Assembly: GCF_000208745.1 (NCBI RefSeq)
Contig: NC_030853.1
Coordinates: 19,269,689 to 19,333,688 of the forward strand
Direction of reading: 5' to 3'
DNA length: 64,000 bases
Source of the DNA: Theobroma cacao
Taxonomy: Eukaryota > Streptophyta > Magnoliopsida > Malvales > Malvaceae
A program made the translations under genes and the position numbers. The notes under the pieces were generated by a model. That model was not told the origin of the DNA and did not search any database. It was given only the letters and a program-made list of their open reading frames with translations. Position 1 is the stretch's first letter. Each line of letters starts with the position of its first letter. Positions 11,267 through 24,081 of the stretch are shown piece by piece.

Positions 11267-11700
11267 TAATTTTGCACACACACACACCGAAAAAAAAAAA
11301 AGAAAGAGAACACTTACAAAGAAAGAAGATAAAATTTAAAAAGAAGAAAAGATAATTTCTTCAAGAAAGTTCAACTTCAAAGTGAGTTCCCACAAACACC
11401 TCTCTCTCTTCCTCTTTGGTTTTCAAATTTTTTCCATAGACAAACCAAGAACCCAAAGCCAAAACACCTTTAGCTACTGTTTGATGATCAGTTGCAAAAA
11501 AAAAATAAAATAATAATGATATTAACAATCTTTTTATTTTTGGATGAAATGGGCGGCAAAGATTTGTTCAGTGGATGATGATCAGACGGTTTAGAAAAGT
11601 GATTCATGCGGATTGATGACGTGGCGGAATTAAACTTGGAGGGAAATGACTGGATTATCCATTGTCTCTAGAGTCGTCCCGCATTTTCCAAGTTGTCTAA
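11267..11700 (-). promoter_or_regulatory. HMGA 5'UTR and presumed promoter
   Basis: Immediately upstream of the ATG there is a (CA)n/(GT)n run at 11276-11287 and an A-run at 11290-11301. Next comes a pyrimidine-rich leader in the sense strand and CT-repeat sequence near 11400. No clear TATA box was identified, so the transcription start is uncertain. Confidence 0.4.
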
Positions 11701-11854
11701 TATTTTAATTATCTTTGGAGAAAAGAAAAAATGTGGTCCCTCTTTTCAAAGAATCTATGAAATAAAAAAATTTTAAAATATGCCTTTGTAATGTTTTAAT
11801 GCCAGGTCTTTTTTGTTTTAATAATTTTTACTTTTTGTATTTTAAATCTTTGAA

Positions 11855-12225
11855 ACATTGATGTACCAAGTTTTATTTTTATTTTTATCATATTTAATTA
11901 AATTTTTTTATTTCTATTTTAAAATAAATAAATTTTATAATTAATGATTAATTAATCATTATTAATAAAAATAACAAAATATATTAATTTGTAATAGTGA
12001 AAAGTGAGATTACCACGCGTCCACCTCATCATATTATGTTACTATCTATTTTAACAAGTCAATATGTCATGTCTATTGTCATGTATTATAAAATAACAAG
12101 TATTAAATCAATTATTAGTGATAAAATTTATTTAATTTAAAATAAAAATTTAATTAAACAAATAACAAAATAATAATTTATTTATATTTTCATTAATAAT
12201 TTGAGATTTTTTTTATATTAGGTCT
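11855..12225. mobile_element. Probable MITE with long degenerate terminal inverted repeats
   Basis: The left arm (about 11860-11965) and the reverse complement of the right arm (about 12105-12215) share the same order of blocks. These blocks are TTTAATTAAATTTTT, then TATTTTAAA, then AAATAAATTTTAT, then TAATgATTaAT-like sequence. A GC-richer centre (about 12010-12080) separates them. Ends and target-site duplication are not resolved, and chance AT-rich pairing contributes. Confidence 0.4.
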
Positions 12226-13499
12226 TAAAAAAAGTGTCGATAACTATGTGATATAGAATGTAATAATTTTTATTTATTTATTATATTTATAAGTACATTT
12301 GAATTTTTTTTTTATAGATGCACGTTTCAATTTTTTGACTTATAAATTAGGGTGTGAAAAAAAAAAATTTGTTAGCCTATTAGTAACATCAAGTTGATAA
12401 CTAACAATAGGTTAATTCATTGTCCGTTTCAAAATAAATTATTTTGAGCTCGAATTTTATGAAAGATATATTTTAAACAATTTATTTTGTTTTTGGGTTT
12501 TTAAAATAAAAAAGAATCGATTTGAGCCTTCAAAATCTTTTATAAGAATCGAATGTGTGTACATAGTAATTAGCATATATTTACTTATGTTATTAGTGGT
12601 TGGAACTCCTAAGAAAACATAGGTATTCATAATAAGAATGCATAATTTTCGTGTATTGTCCTCAAAGGTTTGGTTGGGATAAAGAAGGGTTAGAACCCAA
12701 TTTGAATAAAGAAATACATGCAATTATTATTGAGTCAAAAATATTATTATTTATAAAAATGTATAATTTTTTTATTAAAATAAAAAAGAATTAGAATTTA
12801 ACTTTTTGAATAAAAAAATATATGCAATTATTATTGAAATGCCAAAAATTTTTATTTTGGTTTACTATAAGTTTAATTAATGAGATATCCATGAATCTTA
12901 CCAACCGTATTTATCCCATTGCCTAAGTTAAAACTAGTGAGACAAAATTTAGGTGCGACAGTTTGGATTACTAAAGCACACTTTGTATTAGTAGTGTTTT
13001 TTTGGCTCACTCTTCTTGGTTTGGATTTCTTGATTGGTTGCAAGTTGGTGCGCATGCATGGTTTTCTTCCTTGTTGAGATTTTCTTGGTTAATTAATTGA
13101 TCTTGCTTTGGGGATTTTGCTATATTAGGATTTAAATTAGGTCTATAGTCTAAATCTTCTTTATGTTTCCCCTAGCCTTTTATCAACATTCATTGCATGC
13201 TCGATAACTCCAATTCTTTTCCTTTGATTTATAGCCTCCCACTTAGCTATACTCTCTATCCTAATGGGGTTGAATTATTTATTTTATTCTATTTTTTGAA
13301 AATGAAATTCATTGATTAGCTTGTTTGATGTGGTTGACCTAATATTACTTCTCTTTTCTCTTTCTCATGTTTGGATTCTAGATTGAGTTCTAATAGAATT
13401 GAACATGAAGAATTTACTCTTAATTATACAAAATGACCTAGGTTACGTGTATGCAACTCAATCCAACTCAAATGAATTAATATTAAAATTAAGGTCAAT
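12226..13499. other. Intergenic spacer
   Basis: No gene, RNA or complete element recognised. The small open frames on the minus strand (12457-12723, 12873-13055) have no domain and AT-driven composition. Confidence 0.5.
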
Positions 13500-13687
13500 G
13501 ACCCGAAATCAAATAACTAGAAATTTAAGTAACTCAAATTCAAATCAATTCTAAGTTTAAGACTCAAAATTGAATAACTCGAAATCTAAGTAACTCAAAT
13601 TCAAATCAATTCTAAGTTTAAGACTCAAAATTGAATAACTCGAAATCTAAGTAACTCAAATTCAAATCAATTCTAAGTCCAAAAATC
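13500..13687. repeat. Three tandem copies of a 61-bp unit
   Basis: Copies start at about 13500, 13561 and 13622. The core 'gtaactcaaattcaaatc' recurs in each. Copies 2 and 3 are nearly identical and copy 1 is more diverged. The array stops about 28 bases before the hAT-like element. Confidence 0.9.
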
Positions 13688-13714
13688 AACCCCACATGTG
13701 ATGTTAACCTAAAC

Positions 13715-15081
13715 CAAGGGTAGAGTTAGACCATTTTCAAAAGGGGGTCAAACAAAAAGCGACATTAAACCATTAAAGAGAATTTTATATATAATTTAAT
13801 TATCACTCATTTAAAAAATTAAATAAAATTTAAAAGACACATACAAAAAAAATGCATATTAACAATAATGATGGTATCATTTATATACATGACTCAATAA
13901 AACTATAAAAAGAGCCTCTCTCACTTTTTGAGCACAAGAGTGGAAGAGAAAATAACTTTTCAAACTCAAATGAATTACCTCTTTACTTTATGTGTTCTAA
14001 TTCTTCTTTTATTTTCTATTTATCTCTTAAATTGCTAATTAACATATTATGTTATTGGATTGAACTATTAAGATATAATATGTTATAATAAACTATTACG
14101 TTGGACTGTTAAGATATAATATGTTATGATAGGTTTAGATTTATATTAAAACTTAATAGGTTTAGATTAGTAGACTCATTTTTTATTTTTTTTAAAATTT
14201 GATAAGCTTAATATATTAGTTTAGAATTTATTTGTTGGGTTTAACTAGTAATATACTAACCATAATGACTCTAATTTTATACGGTTTGGATAATAAAACT
14301 AATTATTTTAAAAAAGTTATTTTGAGAGATATTAAAACTATATATAATAAATAAAATTGCATTGAAAGAAATACAATTATTTTATTTTATCAATTTATAT
14401 GTATGTTCTTGTTACTTAAAGTTTACAATATACATACTATAATGCATTAGTTATTCTGAATAAAAAATAATATATTGAAAAAATTCTAAGTAACAATGTA
14501 ACATTGCAACTTATATTTGAGATTATATAATCATTTATTTATTTTAAAGATTAGAATAAAAAAAATAAAATCTATATAACAAAGAAAGGAAAACATAACA
14601 AGTAGAAGATAGAATCCACATATGACATAATGAAAAAGAAAGAGAAAAATATGATTGATGGTTCGTAAAAATTTGTGAAAGAAAATCTATAGAGATTTAA
14701 AATATATGAATAAATAGAATAGAATTAAATAATAAAAATAATAATTATATAAATTGAAANAATATGATTGATGGTTCGTAAAAATTTGTGAAAGAAAATC
14801 TATAGAGATTTAGAATATATGAATAAATAGAATAGAAATAAATAAATAAAAATAATAATTATATAAATTGAAAGAAAAATTTAAAAAAATTTAAAATTGA
14901 GTTAAGTATATGAAATTATTTTGTTATTTTTTATTTATATTAATTATTAACTAAAAAATTATTTTGAAGGGGTCATAAAGCAAATTTATAAAAAATTTTA
15001 AAAAAATTATATAGTATATAAACAATATTTAAAATTTTGGTGGGGCCATGGCCCCCATCCTATAAGGAGGCTCCGGCCCTA
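13715..15081. mobile_element. Non-autonomous hAT-like DNA transposon
   Basis: An exact 8-bp direct repeat ACCTAAAC (13707-13714 and 15082-15089) flanks the unit, the target-site size of hAT elements. The ends are degenerate inverted repeats: CAAGGGTAGAG on the left, and TAGGGCCGGAG when the right end is read inward. Both resemble the common plant hAT terminus CAGGGGCGGAGC. Subterminal G-rich stretches (AAAGGGGGTC; GGGGGCCATGGCCCC) add support. No transposase frame is present. About 110 bases of the length are probably an assembly duplication around the N at 14760. Confidence 0.75.
14648..14874. repeat. Near-identical copies on either side of a single N (likely assembly artefact)
   Basis: 14648-14759 and 14761-14874 are the same sequence with a few small differences, separated by one unknown base. 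This is what unmerged overlapping contig ends or two haplotypes look like. Confidence 0.75.
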
Positions 15082-15089
15082 ACCTAAAC

Positions 15090-16435
15090 ATCACCTTAAA
15101 GTTAAGCTAAGCATCATTTTAATTCTTTTCTCATTTTGAATTTAAAACTGTCGGACTTTATGGGATAATAATATTTTTATCTTGGTAAATTAAAGATAAT
15201 AATTATTATATGATATTTTAAAGTTATCGTACAACCTAATAGAAGGGGTTCTATACAACGGCTTGAGGTCTTTCATAAAAAATATTCGTACAGTTACATA
15301 GCTAGAAAAATAAATTTGAAAACCAAATTCTTCTTGAAAAATGTAAAAATATGGTACAAGTTTGATTATTCCATAAATTTTTTTAGTCCGTGTATTTTTC
15401 CTACATAAATATAGTAAACACAAAGCATATTATTATAAATAATGATTTAACTTTGTCTCAATCTAATTTAATTTTAAAGTCAGAAACCTGAATACGTATC
15501 TTAAAATTCAAATATTAACTTAAAACAATTTAGATGTGAACCAAGAATAATCGAAATATAAAATTACCAAAACCTAAAATTACCCAACTATAAGCCTCGA
15601 CTTCTTTATGATTAAAATGAAAAAGATTCCAAACAACATATTAAATAAAATTTTCCAGAGTTTATCTCCAACTAAACAGTATAAAAGCAATGGTAGAAGT
15701 ATTCGGAGAAAGAAGAGAAATTGGTTGCAAATTATTTTCATATGTTTTTCAAATAACTTTATAAATTGTTCATATAAACATAAATTTTTGAACAAAAATA
15801 ACTGGTTGAACAAATATAATTGTTTGAAAAAAAATAAAACAGTTTAACAAATATAACTATTCATAAGACTTTCTTCTTTGCATTTTTTCACTGTGAGATT
15901 GTGTTGGACACTATTATTATTGAAAAATGTCCAATTATCTCCACCATTTTAAAAATAATTCAAAATTTTCTTGTAAATCAATTGTAAATGAAAATGCTTT
16001 ATTAATGAACCTTCACTTAGTAAATACATGTGGAAGTCATCGAAATTGCATGATAAACTATTCCTCGAAACAATTATTTCATCTGATTAACCGAACACAG
16101 TAACGGATTTAAGATTTTTTATGAAAAGTGATTAAAGAGTAATCAAACAAGGTTATGGATTAGGTTAATGATTTGATTCGAAGCAAAAAAAAAAATCACT
16201 TTTGAAATAAAATTAAATTATAATATAAAATTTTATTAGTAATTTAAATATAAGTTTTTAATTCACTAATATAAATAGACAGAAGAAAAATTAACATTAA
16301 ATTTTCACATTAAACATCGTAATAAATATAAAACGGAAAGAAAAAGTAACATTAGATTTTCATATTAGGTATCATAAGTTGTGCTCGATGTGTTTTCATA
16401 ATATCAAATTCATTTATGATTTAGTACAGTTATAA
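15090..16435. other. Intergenic AT-rich spacer
   Basis: I see no gene or complete element. Two opposing open frames at 15580-15847 overlap each other and are lysine/asparagine-rich, as expected by chance in AT-rich DNA. Confidence 0.5.
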
Positions 16436-16610
16436 AGAAAAAAAGAGAAAAAAAGAAAAAGAAGGAAAAAAAGAGAAAAAAAAAAAGAAGGAAATTTAGT
16501 ATACTTATAAAAGAAAAAGAAAAAAGAAGGAAAAAAGAGAAAAAAGAAAAGAAAAAAAGGACTTATAAAAGAGAAAAAAAAGAATAAAAAAGGACAAGAA
16601 AAATAATTAC
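16436..16610. repeat. Purine (A/G) low-complexity tract
   Basis: About 175 bases are almost entirely A and G, built from runs such as aaaagaaaaagaagg. The cluster 'ggaaatttagtatacttat' interrupts it once. Confidence 0.9.
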
Positions 16611-17719
16611 AAAATTTGGGCAAACCTTTGCAGGTTAACTTAAGTTTCTTATCATTACTACAAATTTAGTTTATTTAAAGGTGACAAAGTTAGATATTTT
16701 GAATTTTATACACATAAAAATAAAAAAAAAATTAAAAACTTAGAGGTAGCACCCGCACATCCCTCTCGCTTCGCCTGTGACCAAATGCATTTCATACAAT
16801 GACGGTATCCAGTGATATTTTTATAATCATACATCATCATTATCTTTTCATAAATGTTATTTTTGCCGAGTTCATGATCTCCTAGAACTGGCCATTCGTT
16901 TACACTCATAAATAGATCTCATCAAGAATGCTCCCATAATTGAAACATTTTAACAAATTTATGTCGTAAGTTATGAAAAGCATATATATTACTCATCCAT
17001 TCCTCACCATTACGGGTAGTTAGCACTATCACTCGTCTAGTTGTTGGCTTGGAAAGTGGACTTGTAGACACATACTCCAGAGGCCTTACTTGTTCTACTC
17101 AGCCAATTATATGAATGATGCTGTTGGCAGAAATGGAGCCGCTTATGAAGAACATTTTGGGCTATGTTCGGAGAAGCAGAGATTTCCAATCCCCTGAAAG
17201 GCGTAAGCACTATTCTATTGTTTTGAGTCTCCTAATTGGATGATGTAATCACCTGAAACAGTAAGCTATATATGGTGTGGATGTCTAATACAAAATCATA
17301 AGGAAAAAAGGGATCGTCTGCGCTTTAAGATGTGTTCTATATATTACCCTCTGATTCCTGCAGAGTGTAGACTGAAGAAGATAAAAGACGATGGGAGACG
17401 AGGAAGAAACACAGCTGTCCTGAAAAGTGGAGGCAATTCCAAGATAACCTATCCTTCACCTTTTGTTTTTTGACCACTCCATCCTTCACCTCTCCCATTT
17501 CACTTTTCTCTTTCTGGCTGGTTGCATGTAAAAATACGACCAGGGTTTTAGGGTTGAAAACATTTTGTTTCAAGGAAAGTCTGTCTGCTGATTAGATGAC
17601 ACCGAGTTCACTGCTTGTTGCTGGACGATGTCAGCTCAGAACAGATGGGATTTAGGGATCGAACTTATTCAACAACGTAAACGGTTGATTAATATAATAT
17701 TTTCTAAAACAATGAATTG
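16611..17719. other. Intergenic spacer, unassigned
   Basis: Nothing recognisable. The stretch 17000-17650 has a more balanced composition than the surroundings, and the minus-strand frames (16706-16909, 17337-17573) have no domain. It could be upstream or downstream regulatory sequence or old gene debris. Confidence 0.4.
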
Positions 17720-17797
17720 AATATATTATATATACATATATATTATAATATATATATATATATCTCTATATATATAATATATATACTGTTTATTAGN

Positions 17798-17852
<55 letters not shown>
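17720..17852. repeat. (TA)n microsatellite with an internal N
   Basis: A long, partly interrupted TA array with one unknown base at 17797. The array length is unreliable because the gap lies inside it. Confidence 0.95.
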
Positions 17853-17855
<3 letters not shown>

Positions 17856-17979
17856 TTACAATCTTCAGTCTTGAAGTTCTATTCATTGTTTGTGTAGTTA
17901 GGAGTCAGATACAGCTTGCTGATAAGGCAGCTTTATTTGGCAGAGGAAATTTCCTCGGAAGCTATAACCAAGAATAATC

Positions 17980-18852
17980 TCTGTTGAATTTACAAGTAAT
18001 TGCATATGTAAGTCCTGCTATTTAATTAGAATGAGATTGCCTTAACATGATATTTTAACTGAGGGGGGACCGAAAGAAGAAAGAAGAACATCAGTGACAA
18101 CTCCTCACACAACTATACAAGTTAACAGCACATGGATCAAGTTTGTATTCCAAAAACCTCATAATATGTATAACATTACTTGGTGCAAACAGTAGGAGAA
18201 AAGAAAAAAAAAAAAAGGATAAAGCCTCCTTCTCTATCCTTTCAATTCCTTCCTCCAAACCTTATGGAGGAAAGAGTAAAGGAGAAAACTAGTATTACGG
18301 ATGAAAAGAAAAAGGAAAACAAGTTACTAGGTTCTCAACTGACTTACCCTACATGACCAAACCAGGTAGACAGTACGCTCTCCTTCCTCTTCTACCTTTT
18401 CTTGTAATAAGGCAGTTGAGGAGGAGATCCTGCAAAATTTGGGGCTTTACATCATTCTTGTAAAGCCCAAAAGAAAACTCAAGTAGTGAGGGGTAGACTT
18501 TAGTTTTTAAGTCTGCCTGCCACGCACCAATTCAAGAAAGCCAGATAAGGAACCTCCCCATCCATCTGAAGATATTCCCATCTTTGCAGGGAAAAAATTG
18601 GAGTCCAGGAGCTTCTAGTCCGATATGCTCAACACGAAATGAAGTGTTCGACCACTTGAATCTGCAGAGTACTCCTGCCGACTCTTGGAAATGCATTCTG
18701 CACTTATCAAACAAATTAATCTTAAATCAATATTTGGAGCAATTGGAGTGACAGGAAAGTCCTGATGTCTAGTTTCAATGAAGAAAATTCAACATATATG
18801 AAAAGAAATATAGAATTACCAGGTGATTCCATTTGTATATGGCAACCTAAAA
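17980..18852 (-). other. Presumed 3'UTR and downstream region of the myosin-binding protein gene
   Basis: This follows the TGA at 18855-18853 on the minus strand. No further coding exon with the right phase was found, and the protein already ends where the family ends. Polyadenylation position not determined. Confidence 0.45.
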
Positions 18853-21800
18853 TCACCGTTGTGGATCATCGCTCATATTTCTTGTTCGGAGTTCCACAGC
18901 CCTCAGATCTCGGAGATGTTGCAAGATTGCTTGGAAAAGATCCATCCCTTTGTCTCCTTTCTTTATGGAGCCCATGCAATTCTTTAGAAACTCCTTGTCT
19001 TCTTCAAGAGCTTGTAGCCTCTCATAAGCATGATCCACCTCTTCTACAATTTCATATTTCTTGCTATCCAAGCCAAAATTTGAACCTGGATACTTCTGCA
19101 TTTCAACTGGTTCACATTCTCCTTGTTTTTGGCACATCAATACTTCTTCTGTTTCATTATCTGTTGCATCCAGGAAAGGAAGGAGACTCTTTGCCATGGA
19201 AGCCATTGTTTTGCCCTCCGGAGAAGTTGTATCGTTTGAAAATCCACTTGAAACCCCATTGTCTTCTTTACTGCTCAGAATATTATTCTCATCAAACCCA
19301 TTAAGGGAATGCTGAATCGATTTCAAGTCTTCCATGAATTGATCATCCCCCATAGTTAGTAACTTATCTTCCAATGCCTTAAGCTGATCTAGGATGGACA
19401 GTCTCTCTTCCTCAAATTCTGTCAATGATTCATCAAGGGCACTCATATGGTTTACACAATCTAGTGCCATTTCCTCCAAATTAAGAACTGCATCAGCAGG
19501 AGTATTCTCACTACTGCTTTCTTGATGACCACAGAAGCTGCTATCTTCATCCTTTGCTTCACGATTAAGGTCAATTGATAGCTCGTCACTATCCTCCACA
19601 TAGCTGCAGGCAGCAGAAGATTTCCTACTTTGCACACTTCCATCTTTGCTTCTCCTCATTATTCTCATATTTTCTTTTGCCTCGTAGTCCAAAACCTTCT
19701 TGCGATAAACTTCTAATTCTTTCTCCAGTTCTTCTTTTTCCTTCTCTCTTTTGATCATAAGCTCATTTAAAAGTTGTAGGGCTTCCTGGTCATATTCGGA
19801 TTGTTCTTCCATCATCCTCTGGTATTGTAATGCTTCCATCTGCATTGCTGCCTTCTCCTCTTGAAGCCGGGTTATCATAGCCATTGTTTGATTAGCAGCA
19901 ATTGCAGAGGCACTCCTCTCTTCCTCAAGTTCTGCATATAAAGCACTTAATGCCTTTCTTTCAGCTTTTAGGGATGTTTTCAGCCTCTCAATGGTTTGAA
20001 TTGGATCACCACTTTCTATCTCACTTACTACACTCCCATCTAAAGACTCCTCGTGAACCGATTCCCTTTTTTCAAAGAGTAGCAATTTCTTATGCAAGTA
20101 ATGCATACCTTCAAGTGAAGTTGGAGTGTCAGGAAATTTTTCCTCCTCTGCTTCATTAGGATCCAAATGTATGGATAAAGCTGTGTTTATCCCTTCCTGA
20201 TTCTCATCACTTGAAATCATTTTATTCTCCATTGTGCTCTTCTCATTCTGGTTTGCACCTAGTAAAACCAAAATGGCTTCAGAAGCTACATACTGTAATA
20301 TTCAACCCTTCATAATATTGAATGCTTGACCAAAGTAGTGAAGATAAGTATAGGCTTACCAACATTATTAGTGCTGTCTGATTCAGGAGCATTAACCTCT
20401 TTAGCTTCACTGTTTTTGGTGGAAGAACTATCTTCCTGAAAGCTTCGCAAAGAAGGGACTGATTCTTCAATTTGAGGCAGATCCGACTCTTGAGTTCTTA
20501 ACAATGTCTCAGGTTTTGGTTGCTCAACCAACAGATTAAGATCAGTCTTCTCTTGGTGCTGAGCTGCTTATATTCAATACATTTAAAATTGAGAGTGATA
20601 TGGAGTATGGTAAGTAGTAAGTAATAAAATATGGTTAAACAAATAAACTATAACAGAATTTTCATTGTGTTACAGTTTTCCATACCTGGAGGATTATCTG
20701 GCTCTTTGCTGGATGATGCTTCTGTCTTGTTGCCATCTATAGCTCCATGCAGAGTAACAACCTGTTCAAATGCCTCATCAACCAAATCTTCTTTTCCTTT
20801 ATCAGCATCTATAATGGATGGATTCTCAATGTCACTATCACCTAGCTCCGGACTTTCAACTTTTCTTGGACAGGTATCCTCTGCACCCTCATCAATAGCA
20901 TGTAATGCTGTCTCTTCAATCGGAGAATCGCTAGTTTCATTTTCATTAACTTCCTTCCCCAGATCTTGCTTTTCCGAACAGTGGTTTGCAGATGTTGATA
21001 GATCAATTAACTCAACAGAAAATAAGCGGTCAGAAACACATTTCTGAGGATGCAGATTGATGAACTCTAGCAGATCATCTTCTGCAAAATAAGGTTCAAC
21101 AATATTGTCATGTGAAGATTGATGAATTTCACTTGGAGCACTGAAATGCTGCTCCATAACGTTCATGGTTCCCGGTTTCTCATCTTCATGTACATCTTTT
21201 TCGTGGCAGGTATCTTGCAACTTTAATTCAGACCCTGAACACTCCTCTTCAGGTGCTTCTCCGAACCCAAAACTTTCAACATCGGAAAGCATATGCTGAT
21301 CAGCTGTAGCTTCTTCACTGTTTTCGTTGTAATCTTCCTCGGTGTTCAGTTTGATCTCAATCATATCCTCGCCTTCTTGACTTTCTTGGCTATCAGGTTT
21401 GCTTGGCTCTTTGTACTGGTCACTTTCACTGCCACCCGCTTCTATTGCTTCTATGATCAAACTTCCTTTCTGTGCATAATCCAAAGCACCCCAAGTAGGT
21501 TTGAACAAGAAATAAGGAGGATGAAGTTTGCTGCCAAAGCTCCCCTTGCAGCAAGAACAAGGAAGAACAATTTCACCATCATCAAGTTTGTGATCAGTAC
21601 TCACCCATGAAATGAAAGCAATCCTCGTCATTCCAATGGATTTATTATCACTAGGAGTTGGCCGAGAAGCCAAGCATTCCTCACACATAAGATGTGATTC
21701 TGCTAGTTTTCCATGACGTGAGCAGTAACTCAATTTGGAAATCTCAGTGGCATGTTTGTCACAAACAAGATCCCTATGACAGTTTGCGTCGTTGCCAGGC

Positions 21801-22003
21801 TCTAAGACATGATCAACTCTAGTGCACCAGGGACAAGGTGGTTTAAGGCCAAAATAGTTGGCAAACTTTGTGATCAAGTAAGTGAACAAGGAGTTGAGTA
21901 GAAGGAGAATGATAAGGGTCCATTCAAGTAGTGCATAGACTAGGATGACAGTGATTTTGCTGGTGTTTTTATGCAAAAACGTTGCAAATTTGTTGGAAGC
22001 CAT
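18853..22003 (-). CDS. Myosin-binding protein (GTD-binding/DUF593 family)
   Basis: Plant MYOB proteins are membrane-anchored receptors that recruit class XI myosins to vesicles through a GTD-binding (DUF593) coiled coil. The three coding exons are 22003-20686, 20563-20360 and 20258-18853. All introns are GT-AG with consistent phase, and the predicted protein is 975 residues. The N-terminus MASNKFATFLHKNTSK leads into a hydrophobic helix (about residues 16-40). A cysteine-rich stretch follows (CPWCTRVDH, then CHRDLVC, CSRHGK, CEEC). Residues about 110-510 are acidic and poorly conserved. The GTD-binding coiled coil starts near residue 540 (SLEGMHYLHKKLLLFEKRES) and runs through IERLKTSLKAERKALSALYAELEEE. 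A second coiled coil lies near the C-terminus. An in-frame extension upstream of 22003 is taken as 5'UTR because the family starts at MASNKF. The MYOB paralogue number cannot be assigned. Confidence 0.9.
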
Positions 22004-23749
22004 GGATGTTGCTATTGTCTTCTTGCTATTTACAGGGACAGAGAAAATCCGATGGGAACAATGAAATGTTTGGCGAAGATATGAGTTTTTTTTTTGTTTG
22101 ACAAAACAACAGAAACAAGGCTGTAGCAAGAGAAGCAGAGAGGTTTCTTAGATAGTCAGTTTTTTACTTTTCTTTTACAGTACATATTTAACATTTTGTA
22201 TTGAGCCTGTTGATTCAATAATACGCCATCTGCCATGTAAGGTGCTGACATGTCCTTTAGTGAGAGCAAGACATCCTAAAATCTCTTTGATATTTGATAT
22301 GGATCATGCATCTTTATCCAATCCAAGGAATGGGAAGTATTCAGACATTTTCATATCACTAAATAAACACAACACGACAGAATATACTCTGGAAAAGGTG
22401 CATAGCTCCGCTCTATGTTCCTCAATTACTAACAAGTAACGTAACCACACTCCCTAATAGTCTCATGACAAAACTAGTTGGGCAATTCCGTGTGTAAGTC
22501 AGATCTAAACAGTTGAAAGGATTTAGCATGTGAATGAACCAAAATGGAGTTTGGGGTCCACTTCCATTGATTTGGGCTACATCACGCGCAAAGCATGGGC
22601 CCACCATCATCCCATGTGATTTTGGTGGTCAGCCATTTTGCTGTATAATGTAGTGGTGACCCACATGCAAATGCACTGTTCCTATTTGCCAGACAGACGC
22701 TCTCCAGGATTACTGAGTTTTATAAGTAAATGTGATTAATTCACATAAAAACAGTATAAATATATATATATATATATACACACACATAGAAAGAAAATCA
22801 TCCTTGAAAAAGAGTAGAGACATAAGAAATGTTTGGCATTGGTTGGATTGTTGAATAAGATATAAATAAAGATTTTAATTTTTAAAAGATGATAAACAAA
22901 TGTTGTAAAGCTGGTAGCATTGTGATGAGTTATATTTGTAAAGAAACTTGGGATTCTATGTTTATGATTAAAGTGAAAGGGGAAGGGAATGATGATGGAA
23001 CATTAGGTGTCAAACAGTGGCAGACATTATGGAAAGGGCCAGAGGGAAGAAAAAGTTGAGCGAGAAAAAGAGAAGGGAATGGACCAAATTAGGGGGGACT
23101 TTGATGGGGACTTGAGAACCTTTTCATAAGCGAAGCTGTAGTAAATGTGGTTGGATCATTGTCCCTCTCTTGCTTTTCCTTGCTGGTTTCAGCTTTCCTT
23201 GTTCTGTTTTTCTTTGAAAAGTTCATTCCTGCATTTGATAATCATTATGCATTTGTTAATTGATGGATTTAAGGGAAAGCTTACCAAACTAACACCTCAA
23301 TTAAGAGACAGATAGATTAGGAAAAAAGGAAAAGCTGACCAGATTCCATGCCAAAAGTAGTTGCTTGTCAAAGAAAAATTACTGAACAGGTATGTGGGGT
23401 TGGGGGGAGGGGGGGATGGGTTTGTGTCTGGCCATGATTTGTTGAACTTAATTGTTTGTGGGCCAAAATGGTGACCAATATGTAAAAATGTGATATGGAG
23501 CCACCATTAAAATTGGTCCATTTTGATACTAATGTTGAATCCAATTTCAATCTGACTTGCAGCTCTGAATTGTGGGTCGTTGCTTCACACAAGTTAACTT
23601 GGGGTTTGCTTTACAATTTGGAACCTTGTGGACATCCCTTGTGTACTGCTTACTTTATCTTCCATGGCTACCATATTTGTTTTAGCATTGCCCCAGAAGG
23701 AGGACATCTCCAAGAACACAAGGAAAATTATAAGAGGAAATAAAACACG
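22004..23749. other. Myosin-binding protein 5'UTR/promoter and intergenic region
   Basis: 22004-22145 is probably the 5'UTR on the minus strand. The rest has no gene that I recognise. A short (TA)n/(CA)n run lies at 22758-22787 and a G-rich run at 23398-23419. The small open frames here lack domains. Confidence 0.45.
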
Positions 23750-24081
23750 TGAATAAGACTTCATTAATTAAGAAAAGAACTGGCTGATCTTACATAAGCT
23801 TCACACCACGAGGGTTGAAATCACAGCTAAATAATTCTATTATGTTGAGCCAGCTGAGTATAAATTATGCAGCTGAGAGAATTGAGGGTTTTGGGTAGAG
23901 AATTCGGATTCAAAGAGTGCACGATGTGCATATGCTTGTATATCTTATGAAACAAGCAACTAGAAAGATGTTAAGAGGAAGCAATGAGATCTTAATGGAT
24001 AGATGAACTTATCACTTCTCGTGATAGTAGAATTATCCTACATCTATTTAAACCTATGTGTAGATATCTACAGTATAATTC
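23750..24081 (-). other. Presumed 3'UTR of the AAF-like gene
   Basis: Sequence immediately after the TAA (24084-24082) on the minus strand. No coding signal. The polyadenylation site is not defined. Confidence 0.45.

Noticed and set aside
17717..17977. Open frame rich in Tyr/Ile
   Set aside because: It is a translation of the TA microsatellite.
19902..21610. Plus-strand open frames opposite the myosin-binding protein exons
   Set aside because: They are antisense shadows of a strongly coding minus strand and match no family.
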